7,358 nucleotides of DNA from Candidatus Poribacteria bacterium (GTDB taxonomy: Bacteria; Poribacteria; WGA-4E; WGA-3G), in contig JAPPMR010000548.1 in assembly GCA_028818995.1 (NCBI GenBank), positions 1 through 7,358 of the forward strand, written 5' to 3'. A program made the translations under genes and the position numbers. Below the pieces are notes generated by a model that was given only the letters and a program-made list of their open reading frames with translations, ran no database searches and was not told the origin of the DNA. This document shows, piece after piece, positions 7,290 through 7,358 of this stretch; positions within the stretch are counted from its first letter, which is position 1; the number at the start of each line of letters is the position of its first letter.

Positions 7290-7352
7290 GTCCCGTAGGG
7301 ACAATATGTTTATAGAAAAATGTTATCTACCTCTCTTGAGTTCCGTAGGAAC
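7290..7352. repeat. Two short hairpin repeats spaced 50 nt apart, running to the window edge
   Basis: GTCCC-GTA-GGGAC (7290-7302) and GTTCC-GTA-GGAAC (7340-7352) are 5-bp hairpins with the same GTA loop, starting exactly 50 nt apart. They differ by a paired C-to-T and G-to-A change that keeps the stem. Flanks also agree: TCTTTAG before the first, TCTTGAG before the second. The second copy is cut by the window end. The rest of 7026-7289, apart from the promoter and stem-loop listed, shows no gene. Confidence 0.6.
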
Positions 7353-7358
7353 GGCATA

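Noticed and set aside
7290..7358. Start of a CRISPR array
   Set aside because: Repeated parts are only about 13-20 bases, imperfect and self-complementary with a GTA loop, and only two units are seen; no cas gene is present.

Overview
All supported genes in this window lie on the minus strand, so the text reads from high to low coordinates. The window looks like accessory DNA from an uncultured Gram-negative-type bacterium. A PhyH dioxygenase, a fused FAD/Fe-S dehydrogenase, an aberrant Nramp-like transporter, a DUF433 antitoxin-like gene and short palindromic intergenic repeats together recall Candidatus Poribacteria or a related uncultured lineage. That placement is an impression from gene content, not a demonstrated assignment.

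Right part (about 7358-5526). Short hairpin repeats spaced 50 nt apart run off the window end (7290-7352). About 230 bp of AT-rich non-coding DNA follows, with a candidate promoter (7160-7188) and a 13-bp stem-loop (7119-7148). Then come a 74-aa membrane/coiled-coil protein (7025-6801), a hairpin (6748-6779), a DUF433 antitoxin-like gene with an unusual N-terminal extension (6685-6089), and an overlapping 5' stub of a DUF5615 PIN-like toxin (6116-6042). The stub reads in frame into a small exported protein of unknown function (6041-5526). This looks like a decayed toxin-antitoxin locus.

Left part (5365-124). Three genes form a tight operon. The first is a glycolate oxidase / D-lactate dehydrogenase / D-2-hydroxyglutarate dehydrogenase-type FAD and Fe-S fusion protein (about 979 codons). 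The second is an Nramp-superfamily transporter that lacks the canonical metal ligands. The third is a phytanoyl-CoA dioxygenase family Fe(II)/2-oxoglutarate oxygenase. Gaps are 33 bp and 1 bp, and each gene has its own Shine-Dalgarno site. The inferred theme is uptake and oxidation of a small organic compound. The dehydrogenase has an in-frame TAA at codon 30 where the family motif leads one to expect tyrosine; 29 good codons and a ribosome site lie upstream, so it is a recent nonsense mutation, a sequencing error, or recoding.

Left edge (1-123). Downstream of the operon are two perfect hairpins whose cores are reverse complements of each other, together forming a larger palindrome like a paired REP/BIME element.
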